From Cyclobacteriaceae bacterium YHN15 (GTDB taxonomy: Bacteria > Bacteroidota > Bacteroidia > Cytophagales > Cyclobacteriaceae): DNA of 64,000 bases. The stretch covers positions 124,001 to 188,000 of the forward strand of contig RKQB01000006.1 in NCBI GenBank assembly GCA_003797895.1, written 5' to 3'. Within the stretch, counting starts at the first letter, position 1. Every line of letters begins with the position of its first letter. The notes under the pieces are model-generated. The model was not told the DNA's origin. It did not search any database and saw only the letters and a list, made by a program, of their open reading frames with translations. Position numbers and translations under genes: made by a program. Positions 56,469 to 63,412 of this stretch are shown here, one piece after another.

Positions 56469-56597
56469 TACAACGGTCAAGTATAAGAGCAGTAGCGGAT
56501 TTCAAGGCAATTACCTTTCCGCCACCACCAAAGTTTATTAAATGCACAGACCTTGATTTCACCGCTTCACCCGCTATTGCTTTTATACAATGTTGTA
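56469..56597. repeat. attC-like imperfect palindrome A (129 bp)
   Basis: The left arm (56469-56498, TACAACGGTC...AGTAGCGG) is complementary to the right arm (56571-56597, CCGCTATTGC...GTTGTA), 30 against 27 bases with few mismatches and a 3-base bulge. The 72-bp centre contains GATTTCAAGGCAATTACC. The HxlR stop codon (56567-56569) and its last codons lie within it. About 70 bp on the left side align with element B at 59031. Arms, length, bulge and position at the 3' end of a gene resemble integron attC sites, but the canonical GTTRRRY core is not obvious. Confidence 0.65.
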
Positions 56598-57016
56598 GCC
56601 AGTTTTTCTTTGTATTTTTTCTCTATTTCATTCGCAAAAGCCGTTTTATCATTCCTTAGGAATTCCATTGCTTCTCCATTCACAATGGTCGGATGTATGT
56701 CTCTAAGATTCTTATCGCTCCAAGTGGCAAGTTCTACAAGGATAGGTGTCAAAGACAGTCCCTTTTCGGTCAAGAGGTAGAGGTTGGTCTTTTTATTGTC
56801 TGGTCGTTGGGTTTTTATGATAAGTCCCACTTCTTCCAAGATTTTGAGTTTGGCGGAAAGGATATTGGTAGCAATAGCTTCATCACTGTCAGTGAAGTCT
56901 TTGAAAGTCTCCTTGCCTTCGATGAGCATTTGCTTTACGATAACCAATATCCATTTGTCTCCTAAAACATCTAAGGCTGAAGTAAACGGGCAATTACATC
57001 TGAAATCTTGTCGCAT
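56567..57016 (-). CDS. HxlR family transcriptional regulator
   Basis: A 149-residue winged-helix regulator. The family signature is complete: C9 in CNCPFTSALDVLGDKWILVIVKQML, then FKDFTDSDEAIATNILSAKLKILEEVGLI and the wing NLYLLTEKGLSLTPIL. HxlR proteins respond to reactive electrophiles or oxidants, often through the N-terminal cysteine, and control adjacent oxidoreductases. It is divergent from a SnoaL-like lipoprotein gene and an SDR, and the 129-bp spacer has three CTTGC repeats that are likely its operators. Its last ten residues are encoded by palindrome A. Confidence 0.92.
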   Translation of the reverse strand: MRQDFRCNCPFTSALDVLGDKWILVIVKQMLIEGKETFKDFTDSDEAIATNILSAKLKILEEVGLIIKTQRPDNKKTNLYLLTEKGLSLTPILVELATWSDKNLRDIHPTIVNGEAMEFLRNDKTAFANEIEKKYKEKLATTLYKSNSG

Positions 57017-57035
57017 CTGTTAAGTCAATATTAAA

Positions 57036-57110
57036 TATTACTTGCAAAATGAAATTTATTTTCAGTATTACTTGCATATTGAAAGTTAATTTGTAATTTT
57101 GCTTGCGAAA
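57036..57110. promoter_or_regulatory. Three CTTGC direct repeats, probable HxlR operators
   Basis: TATTACTTGCAAAATGAAA (57036-57054) and TATTACTTGCATATTGAAA (57066-57084) are 30 bp apart, and a weaker GCTTGCGAAACAAAA follows 31 bp after the second. The spacing is about three helical turns. The second repeat includes the -33 TTG and the third lies just after the -7 box of the SnoaL gene promoter, so binding would repress that promoter and the regulator's own. Confidence 0.65.
57072..57101 (+). promoter_or_regulatory. Bacteroidota-type promoter of the SnoaL/SDR operon
   Basis: TTG (57072-57074), a 19-bp spacer and TAATTTTG (57094-57101) match the -33/-7 consensus TTTG-N19-TAnnTTTG. The start codon is 44 bp downstream. 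Confidence 0.75.
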
Positions 57111-57145
57111 CAAAAGTAATAATTATTTATCAAACGACAAAAAAA

Positions 57146-58033
57146 ATGAGAAAAGTATTAGCAGTATTGGCTCTATCAGGTATTCTCGCTTCCTGTGGTA
57201 CAGCTCAAACAAATTCAACAAGTGAGACAAATTCTACAAATAATAAAAAAATGACAAACAAAGAAATCGTAGGTACTTTTTTAGGTGCAGTAGCCAAACA
57301 AGACGCAGAAACTATGCGAAAATTTGCAAATGCCGATTACATTCAACACAATCCATTTGTGCCAACCGGTTTAGAACCATTTATTGGTTTATTACCAGTT
57401 TTAAAAGAGCACGGAACGTATGCCGAAAACGTGAGAATGTTTCAAGATGGCGATTTTGTATTTATGCACAACATCTGGCACAATGCCAAGCCATTTGGGG
57501 CGGATGAAATGGTGGCATTTGACATTATTCGTGTCGATGAAAACGGAAAAGTTGCCGAGCATTGGGATGCAATGACCGTTTTAGTTAAAGAAACTGCCAG
57601 TGGTAGAACACAAACCGATGGTCCAATCGAGGTGCAGGACTTAGATAAAACTGAGGCAAACAAAGCCTTGGCAGTTTCCCTTATTGAAGACGTTTTAATG
57701 GGTAAAGATCCAAGTAAGATTGGCGACTACATCAGTTCCGAAGAGTACCACCAGCACAACCCTCAAATTAAAGACGGATTAACAGGCATAGTAGAAGCAG
57801 TAGAGTATCTCACTTCTCAAAACAATATGTTTAAATACACCAAAATCCATAAAGTGTTGGGTGAAGGTAATTTCGTCCTTACCGTAAGCGAAGGTGAATG
57901 GAATGGTGGCAAGAAACACGTGTTTTACGACTTATTCAGAATGAAAGATGGTAAAATCGTAGAGCATTGGGACGTGATTCAAGAAATACCTACTGAAGGT
58001 TTGGCACACAATAACGGAATGTTTGGATTTTAA
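57146..58033 (+). CDS. Lipoprotein with two SnoaL/NTF2-like domains
   Basis: A 295-residue lipoprotein (lipobox LASC, cysteine 17) with an S/T/N-rich linker and two tandem NTF2-like domains. Domain 1 (about 36-155) has ADYIQHNPFVPTGLEPFIG and ends FDIIRVDENGKVAEHWD; domain 2 (about 170-290) has EEYHQHNPQIKDGLTGIVE and ends YDLFRMKDGKIVEHWD. The QHNP and VEHWD motifs are typical of SnoaL-like polyketide-cyclase relatives, which bind small hydrophobic molecules and may be isomerases or dehydratases. The reaction is unknown. It is followed 19 bp later by an SDR and controlled with it, probably by the divergent HxlR regulator. Confidence 0.87.
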   Translation: MRKVLAVLALSGILASCGTAQTNSTSETNSTNNKKMTNKEIVGTFLGAVAKQDAETMRKFANADYIQHNPFVPTGLEPFIGLLPVLKEHGTYAENVRMFQDGDFVFMHNIWHNAKPFGADEMVAFDIIRVDENGKVAEHWDAMTVLVKETASGRTQTDGPIEVQDLDKTEANKALAVSLIEDVLMGKDPSKIGDYISSEEYHQHNPQIKDGLTGIVEAVEYLTSQNNMFKYTKIHKVLGEGNFVLTVSEGEWNGGKKHVFYDLFRMKDGKIVEHWDVIQEIPTEGLAHNNGMFGF

Positions 58034-58052
58034 AAAATTAATATTTATCAAA

Positions 58053-58922
58053 ATGAAAAATATAATCATCACAGGAAGCAGCAACGGATTTGGTCTGAAA
58101 GCTGCAAAAGATTTTGCCGACAAAGGCCATCAAGTTTTTGCAACAATGCGTAATCCTAATGGTAAAAATGCCAATGCAAAAGCAGAATTAGAGAGCCATT
58201 CTACATATATCAAAGTTGTAGATATGGATGTTACCAACGATGCTTCGGTAAAAGAAGCTATGTCAACTATTCTTGCAGAAGCAGGAAATATTGATGTACT
58301 CATCAACAATGCAGGGATAATGTATTTGGGCATCACTGAAGCATTTAGCGTTGAACAAGCAAAATTTCAAATGGAAACTAATTATTTTGGTGCTATAAGA
58401 GTAATGCAAGCCATTTTACCATCTATGCGTAAAGCTGGTTCAGGTTTAATAATCAATACTTCTTCGTTAGTTGGTCGTATGTCACCACCATTTTTTGGTA
58501 CTTACACCGCAACTAAACACGCTTTGGAAGGATATTCACAAGCATTGCGTTACGAAGTTTCACCTTTTGGTGTTGATATAGTCTTGGTAGAACCTGGTCC
58601 TTTTGGTACAGGTTTATTGGCATCAGGTCAAGCTCCAGCACATAGTGAGGTTTTAGAAACTTATGGTGAATTGGCAGGTGTACCAACTGCAATGGGCGAA
58701 AATTTTGTTCAAATGTTGCAAAGTGAAGATGCTCCAGACCCACAATGGGTAGTGGATGCTTATCTGAAATTAGCCGAAACGCCTTTTGGCAGTCGTCCAA
58801 CTCGAACGGTCGTTGGAATCACTTGGGGCGTTGATGAAATTAACAAATTGACACAACCTATTCAAGATAGAGTTCTTAAAGAAATGCAGTTAGAAAATGT
58901 ACTTGGTGGCGTTTCAGCATAA
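58053..58922 (+). CDS. SDR family oxidoreductase in the HxlR-controlled operon
   Basis: A 289-residue short-chain dehydrogenase from the ATG at 58053; an upstream ATG at 58023 would overlap the previous gene and add ten unlikely residues. Motifs are TGSSNGFGLKAAKDF, INNAGIMYLG, NTSSLVGRMSPPFFGTYTATKHALEG (catalytic S, Y and K) and VEPGPFGTGLL. The long C-terminus fits the group that includes NADP-dependent carbonyl reductases. Together with the SnoaL-like lipoprotein and HxlR it forms a small stress- or xenobiotic-response module common in transferred DNA. A strong terminator follows. Confidence 0.88.
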   Translation: MKNIIITGSSNGFGLKAAKDFADKGHQVFATMRNPNGKNANAKAELESHSTYIKVVDMDVTNDASVKEAMSTILAEAGNIDVLINNAGIMYLGITEAFSVEQAKFQMETNYFGAIRVMQAILPSMRKAGSGLIINTSSLVGRMSPPFFGTYTATKHALEGYSQALRYEVSPFGVDIVLVEPGPFGTGLLASGQAPAHSEVLETYGELAGVPTAMGENFVQMLQSEDAPDPQWVVDAYLKLAETPFGSRPTRTVVGITWGVDEINKLTQPIQDRVLKEMQLENVLGGVSA

Positions 58923-58948
58923 CCAATCCACTTTCAAATAATCAAATA

Positions 58949-58984
58949 AAATCACAAGGGTTTCGGCACTTGTGATTTTTTTAT
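58949..58984 (+). terminator. Rho-independent terminator of the SnoaL/SDR operon
   Basis: AAATCACAAG (58949-58958) pairs with CTTGTGATTT (58969-58978), loop GGTTTCGGCA, continued by TTTTTT. Confidence 0.9.
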
Positions 58985-59030
58985 TTCAGCCTTGTTTGTA
59001 ATTAAAATGCTGGATTTTTGTCAAATTGGC

Positions 59031-59159
59031 TACAACGGTCCGCGGCTAAGAAACTTGGGGCATTTCGAAGCGATTTCCTTTACACCAAAGTAAAAGTTAG
59101 TTCGGGGAATAAACCTTTCCCTTGCCACCGGCCGCCCCATGTTTTCTTAGGTGCTGTTA
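59031..59159. repeat. attC-like imperfect palindrome B (129 bp)
   Basis: It has the same length and orientation as palindrome A. It opens with TACAACGGTC; the arms CTAAGAAACTTGGGGC (59046-59061) and GCCCCATGTTTTCTTAG (59134-59150) pair with one extra base, and the outer TACAAC...GCTGTTA ends are partly complementary. Shared with A are the opening ten bases, AAGA, ATTTC(G)AAG, CCTTT and AAAGTT at matching places. It ends 8 bp from the vapC stop codon. Confidence 0.65.
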
Positions 59160-59167
59160 CAGGGAGG

Positions 59168-59572
59168 TTATTTTCTTTCCAACCAGTTTTCCAATTTCAG
59201 GTTTTCTAAGTACCTAAAGTCTTTAATATTGTCAGTTACCAAAATCATTTCGTTAGCGACTGCAGTAACACCAATGATCAAATCAAATTCATCATGCATC
59301 GGTGTTCCGTTTTTTCTTAGCAAGACTTTGTTATTGGCATACTGGTCTACTATCCCAAAAATCGGTATGATGGTTAGCCCTTTCACAAATTTATCAACCG
59401 CTCTGTGAGATTTTTTGGGATCATCGCTGTTTTCTGCTCCGTATTTCAGTTCAAAAACTGTTATTTCAGAGATGAAACAATTCTCAAGACCTTTTTCCTT
59501 GATGATTTCATCTAGATGGAGTTTCCCTCTCAAAAAAAATACACATGTACTTGTGTCAAGCAAATATTGCAT
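59168..59572 (-). CDS. vapC: VapC-type PIN domain toxin
   Basis: A 134-residue PIN-domain ribonuclease. The acidic site is formed by D6 in YLLDTSTCVFFL, the glutamate in ISEITVFELKYG, D94 or D97 in HDEFDLIIGVTAVAN and the aspartates in LVTDNIKDF. VapC toxins cut tRNA or rRNA and stop growth when not held by their antitoxin. It follows the putative antitoxin gene by 3 bp, and its stop codon is 8 bp from palindrome B. Toxin-antitoxin pairs are frequent passengers of integron cassettes and help keep arrays. Confidence 0.92.
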   Translation of the reverse strand: MQYLLDTSTCVFFLRGKLHLDEIIKEKGLENCFISEITVFELKYGAENSDDPKKSHRAVDKFVKGLTIIPIFGIVDQYANNKVLLRKNGTPMHDEFDLIIGVTAVANEMILVTDNIKDFRYLENLKLENWLERK

Positions 59573-59575
59573 ATA

Positions 59576-59815
59576 TCAAATTTTCAAGTCTTTTGATCTG
59601 AATTTCCTGCTTTCCCTAATATCTTTTATGATTTCTTCGGCTGGCTTTTCTGAAACAAATCCTCCGAAAGAACTAAAAAAATCCTTTTCATTAGACTTTC
59701 TTCCTTTCCTAATAGATTTTGCAAGCCGTTCCAGCAGCTCTAATTTGCTTACCGAACTCAAGCTTTCAAAAAGCTCAGAATAAGTTTCAATGATATGGCG
59801 TTCTGCATGTGTCAT
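59576..59815 (-). CDS. Putative antitoxin of the VapC toxin
   Basis: A 79-residue protein directly upstream of vapC (3 bp). The N-terminal half (ERHIIETYSELFESLSSVSKLELLERLAKSI) is helical and probably forms the dimer and DNA-binding part; the C-terminal SEKPAEEIIKDIRESRKFRSKDLKI is a basic/acidic tail of the kind that wraps around PIN toxins. No standard AbrB, MazE or PHD pattern is visible, so the assignment rests on size and position. Confidence 0.75.
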   Translation of the reverse strand: MTHAERHIIETYSELFESLSSVSKLELLERLAKSIRKGRKSNEKDFFSSFGGFVSEKPAEEIIKDIRESRKFRSKDLKI

Positions 59816-59925
59816 AGCCTAAATTTTAATAAATATATGAAATTACATCATAAAACTGATTTGCTTTCTACTTAGTTCTTCTTCAACTTCCCTGTAACTT
59901 ACTTATTATAACATATTTATACTGC

Positions 59926-59950
59926 TAAGCCATCAATTCTTGTTGGCTTA
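59926..59950. other. Small inverted repeat between the antitoxin and recombinase genes
   Basis: TAAGCCA (59926-59932) and TGGCTTA (59944-59950) are complementary across an 11-base loop, in the 175-bp spacer upstream of the antitoxin gene. A second short stem TTAGT/ACTAA followed by a T run lies at about 59968-59991. They may act as operator, terminator or recombination site; nothing decides between these. Confidence 0.35.
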
Positions 59951-59990
59951 TTACTATAATTACGCTTATTAGTTAAAACTAATGTTTTTT

Positions 59991-61103
59991 TTATAAATCA
60001 TCAAAAGGCGATCTTATTTCAGAAATCTTTTTCTGGCTAACATGAGTATAGATCTCAGTTGTCCTACTGCTGTTGTGCCCAAGCAACTCTTGGATATACC
60101 TTAAATCCGTACCATTCTCCAATAAATGGGTAGCATAACTGTGTCGAAGCCAATGTAGCGTTACAGGCTTTTTAACCTTTGCTTTCTTTATAGCGTATTT
60201 TAGCACCTGCTGTAAACTGCTGCCACTGTATTGGCCACCTACTTTTTCCCCTTCAAATAAATACACTTTTGGACGCTCTGCTTTATAATAGGATCTCAAT
60301 AATTCTAAAAGTTTATCAGATAGGGGTACCACTCTGTCCTTTTTACCTTTGCTTTGTTGGATAAAAAGCAACTTTCGATTTGGATCAATATTTTTCAATT
60401 GAATTTGCAAAAGCTCAGTTCTCCTTAATCCACATGCATATATCAGACTGATCATGGATTTATGTTTGATATTTGTAATGGAATCCAATATTTTTTTTAC
60501 CTCTTCCTTACTCAATACATTTGGCAAAACCTTTTCCTTTTTAGGTCTGTAAATAATTTGCGGATTGATTTTTATCCCCTTTCGATTGGTAAAAAATAAT
60601 TTGATGGCATTGACAAATTGGTTCTGATAAGAACTGGAATAGGCATTGGCTAGAACATATTCCGTGTTGAACTTTTCTAAATCTGAGTTTTCTATCTCTT
60701 CTAATGGCTTGTTATCCAAAAACCTGAAAAACACAGAAATAACTTCCCTATAGGTTTTGATACTGCTTTCACTGTAACGCATATTTCTCATCCATTGCTC
60801 AAACAATTGGATTTCTTTGGAATTTTCTGCTGAAAGGTTTGAGAGGACTACACTTGCTTTTTCTTGAGGCATCTCCACCTTCTTTAACTCACTGTAATCC
60901 AACCATACCTTCCCTTTGAAAAACCGAAGCATTTCTGACAGCCTATCATCCGAATAAGGTACCCACCATACTTTCTTCCCGGTATCCCAATTACAGGCGG
61001 GAAATTGCTTGACCATCTCCTTCAGTTCAAAATCATAAGGAAATTCAATTCTAATAATGGGCCGCTTGCCCATCCAATCATTTCTCAGAATCAACTTTTT
61101 CAT
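59991..61103 (-). CDS. Tyrosine recombinase/integrase with N-terminal extension
   Basis: A 370-residue XerC/D-like recombinase from the ATG at 61103; a TTG five codons earlier is less likely. The catalytic set is complete: R227 (ACGLRRTEL), K255 region (SKGKKDR), H317 and R320 (LHWLRHSYATHLLENG), H343 (LLGHNSS) and the nucleophile Y352 (TTEIYTH). The core-binding domain spans about 95-185. Residues 1-80 form an extra module (RIEFPYDF..., CNWDTGKKVWWVPYSD) not found in XerC/D. The additional patch that defines integron IntI enzymes, between motif II and H317, is not seen. Two attC-like palindromes lie 0.8 and 3.4 kb downstream on the same side. Confidence 0.93.
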   Translation of the reverse strand: MKKLILRNDWMGKRPIIRIEFPYDFELKEMVKQFPACNWDTGKKVWWVPYSDDRLSEMLRFFKGKVWLDYSELKKVEMPQEKASVVLSNLSAENSKEIQLFEQWMRNMRYSESSIKTYREVISVFFRFLDNKPLEEIENSDLEKFNTEYVLANAYSSSYQNQFVNAIKLFFTNRKGIKINPQIIYRPKKEKVLPNVLSKEEVKKILDSITNIKHKSMISLIYACGLRRTELLQIQLKNIDPNRKLLFIQQSKGKKDRVVPLSDKLLELLRSYYKAERPKVYLFEGEKVGGQYSGSSLQQVLKYAIKKAKVKKPVTLHWLRHSYATHLLENGTDLRYIQELLGHNSSRTTEIYTHVSQKKISEIRSPFDDL

Positions 61104-61118
61104 AAAAATGCGATTCAA

Positions 61119-61505
61119 AAAATCTGCTTGAATTTAACCTTTGATCGACTTCCTTAAAAGCCACCAATTAAACTTATCCGATTATTTTTCCTGCAGAAAA
61201 TGAAAAAGCCCCCGATTCCTCAGGGGCTTTCTAATAAATTTATACTTCAGAAGAACACATTAAATCTCGGATTCCGAAGTACGCCTTTCGACATCCAAAC
61301 TCCTGAGTATCTAATATTTTGAACCACAAGAGTAACTAAAGGAAACAATAGATTATCAAGTTACATCCCCTCTCTGAGATCGTGACTTCAATACCGTTGC
61401 GACCTTTTCGAGAAACAACCCACCTTAATGAAAACCTTAATGCCTTAACTTCTTAATGTTTTTCTCCGAAACCCGACTTCCGCCTTTCTTTAGCTGTCCC
61501 GACTA
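61119..61505. other. Non-coding spacer with degenerate repeats (387 bp)
   Basis: No coding frame is supported. It holds a terminator at 61203-61231 and, beyond it, low-complexity stretches such as TCCGAAGTACGCCTTTCGAC and ACCCGACTTCCGCCTTTC, which look like decayed copies of one intergenic repeat. It marks the boundary between the accessory region and the acyl-CoA dehydrogenase operon. Confidence 0.55.
61203..61231. terminator. Strong hairpin terminator at the accessory-region boundary
   Basis: AAAGCCCC and GGGGCTTT form the stem, with A/T runs on both sides. On the minus strand the T run is better, so it probably ends transcription from the thiolase/acyl-CoA dehydrogenase operon before the recombinase gene. 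Confidence 0.85.
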
Positions 61506-63302
61506 TTAAGAGAACGGATACTTCCCCTTTTCAATCATATAATCCGCAATCTCTCTTCTTAGCTCCTTAGTATTCACCAGGTCTGACTTGGTAAATCGCT
61601 TCAGTCCCATCAACATCACCTTTTGCTCATCTCCTTTGGTAAAGGAGGCAATGGCTTCCTTGGCGGCTGTCTGTATTTTCTCAATGGCTTCAAACAAATA
61701 CACCTGCGCCATGGCAATTTGCTGCTTGCAGGCTTCTTCTCCTCTTTGGGAAACCAGTTTTTCCGTTCTCAAAATAGCTGATTCAGCAGCATAGATTTCT
61801 ATCATAATATCAGCCAGATTCATCATTACCTCCTGCTCTGATTCAATTTTATCAGCCAAAGCCATCGCTGCCTTTCCTCCTACCATCAGAAACACTTTTT
61901 TCAGTTTTTTGACAACTTCTTTTTCGGCTGCAAAAAGCTCAGAATTATCAATAGTTTCAAAACTAGGTACAGAAGTCAGTTCTTGCGATACTGCCATGGC
62001 AGGTTCGAAGAGGTTAATTTCTCCTTTCATGGCCCGCTTCAGCAACATACCCACCATCAACATGCGGTTGATTTCATTGGTTCCCTCATAAATCCTCGAA
62101 ATCCTGGCATCCCTATAAGCCCTTTCCATAGGCGCATCAGCAGAATAACCCATACCTCCATAAACCTGAACCCCCTGATCCACCACATAATCCAAGACCT
62201 CTGATCCATGTACCTTGGCGATTGCTGCCTCAATGGCAAACTGTTCCAATGCCTTCAGTTTGGCTTCAGCATCTGGCATCCCTTCCGCTGCCAATGCAGC
62301 CATCCTATCCTCTATATCCTGACCTGCTCTATAGCACAAGGCTTCACAGGCATAAGTTCTTACCGCCATTTCTGCCAATTTCTGCTTGATCGCCCCAAAA
62401 GTATTGATGGCCACGCCAAACTGCTTCCTTTCTCCCGCATATTTGATGGCATAGGAAGCCACTGTTCTACATCCTCCCAAAACACCTGCTCCCAGTTTGA
62501 TTCTTCCTATATTCAGAATATTCACGGCTATCTTAAATCCATTTTGCCTTTCGGAAAGCAAGTTTTCTACTGGTACCTTGCAGTCATTGAAGAATACCTG
62601 CCGGGTGGAAGAACCTTTGATCCCCATCTTTTTTTCCTCCTCATTCATGGTAATACCACCGAAAGTTTTTTCCACAATGAATGCAGAGAGGTTTTTGTCA
62701 TCCTCTATTTTTGCAAAGACAATGAAAAGATCTGCAAATCCAGCATTGGAAATCCACATTTTCTGTCCATTGATGATGTAGTGTTTGCCATCTGAGGACA
62801 AGACCGCTTTGGTTTTTCCACTGTTGGCGTCTGATCCCGCATCCGGTTCGGTCAGGCAATAGCAGGCCGCCCATTCGCCCACAGCCAACTTAGGCAGGTA
62901 TTTTTGTTTTTGCGCTTCAGTACCATAATACAGGATAGGCAACGTACCAATGCCCGTATGGGCTCCATAGGTAGTGGAAAAAGATCCCGCTCCTCCAATA
63001 ATATCTGCGATCAACATGGAAGTGTTGAAACTCATACCCATCCCGCCGAATTCTTCCGGCACTGAAATTCCCAATAAACCCAACTCTCCTGCTTTTTTGA
63101 AAATGGAAGGGACCAATTCCGGTTGTTTCATACCATCAATCTCCTCGATCTTTGGATGAATCTCCGTATCCACAAAATCCTGACAGGCCTGCGCCATCAT
63201 CTTTTGTTCCTCAGTAAACTCTTCAAATATGAAGATGTCCTGTGCGTCAGTTTCCCTGATCAGAAACTCTCCGCCGTTGATTGATTTTGTTATTGTTGAC
63301 AT
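61506..63302 (-). CDS. Acyl-CoA dehydrogenase
   Basis: A 598-residue flavoprotein, longer than the usual 380-400 residues because of a C-terminal extension of about 170 residues, as in very-long-chain (ACADVL/ACAD9-like) enzymes. The FAD/substrate motifs are YCLTEPDAGSD, IINGQKMWISNAG, the RKQFGVAINTFGAIKQKLAEM helix and, with the putative catalytic glutamate, RIYEGTNEINRML. It catalyses the first step of beta-oxidation of acyl-CoA. It follows the thiolase gene on the same strand, 106 bp apart, so the two form a fatty-acid degradation operon. The spacer has an inverted repeat that could attenuate read-through. Confidence 0.95.
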   Translation of the reverse strand: MSTITKSINGGEFLIRETDAQDIFIFEEFTEEQKMMAQACQDFVDTEIHPKIEEIDGMKQPELVPSIFKKAGELGLLGISVPEEFGGMGMSFNTSMLIADIIGGAGSFSTTYGAHTGIGTLPILYYGTEAQKQKYLPKLAVGEWAACYCLTEPDAGSDANSGKTKAVLSSDGKHYIINGQKMWISNAGFADLFIVFAKIEDDKNLSAFIVEKTFGGITMNEEEKKMGIKGSSTRQVFFNDCKVPVENLLSERQNGFKIAVNILNIGRIKLGAGVLGGCRTVASYAIKYAGERKQFGVAINTFGAIKQKLAEMAVRTYACEALCYRAGQDIEDRMAALAAEGMPDAEAKLKALEQFAIEAAIAKVHGSEVLDYVVDQGVQVYGGMGYSADAPMERAYRDARISRIYEGTNEINRMLMVGMLLKRAMKGEINLFEPAMAVSQELTSVPSFETIDNSELFAAEKEVVKKLKKVFLMVGGKAAMALADKIESEQEVMMNLADIMIEIYAAESAILRTEKLVSQRGEEACKQQIAMAQVYLFEAIEKIQTAAKEAIASFTKGDEQKVMLMGLKRFTKSDLVNTKELRREIADYMIEKGKYPFS

Positions 63303-63340
63303 ATTTTTTAATGATTAAATATTCTTTATTATTTGAGGTA

Positions 63341-63412
63341 TAAGAAGCGAGAAACGAGAATCGAGAGATTAGACTCATGTCTTACTTCTCGCTTCTAGCC
63401 TCTCGCTTCTAC
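63341..63412. repeat. Intergenic inverted repeat AAGCGAGA...TCTCGCTT
   Basis: AGAAGCGAGAAACGAGAA...GAGATTAGA (63344-63373) is followed by CTTACTTCTCGCTTCTAGCC and TCTCGCTTCTA in opposite orientation, so the transcript can fold into a hairpin. The thiolase stop codon (63409-63411) is formed at its edge. The same units occur inside the quinone reductase/MaoC fusion gene at 3676-3721. Confidence 0.75.

Noticed and set aside
56248..56541. A 97-codon plus-strand frame between Fic and HxlR
   Set aside because: Most of it runs through palindrome A and spacer DNA, and its residues match no family I know. Such frames recur wherever the repeat does.
59991..61103. Classical integron integrase IntI
   Set aside because: The IntI-specific patch between motif II and the HxxR box is not seen and no divergent attI/Pc arrangement is visible. 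It is kept as a general tyrosine recombinase, with the integron-like idea in the findings.
61119..61505. A tRNA or attachment site beside the recombinase
   Set aside because: No cloverleaf or GGTTCGA-type arm could be found in this spacer or elsewhere in the window.
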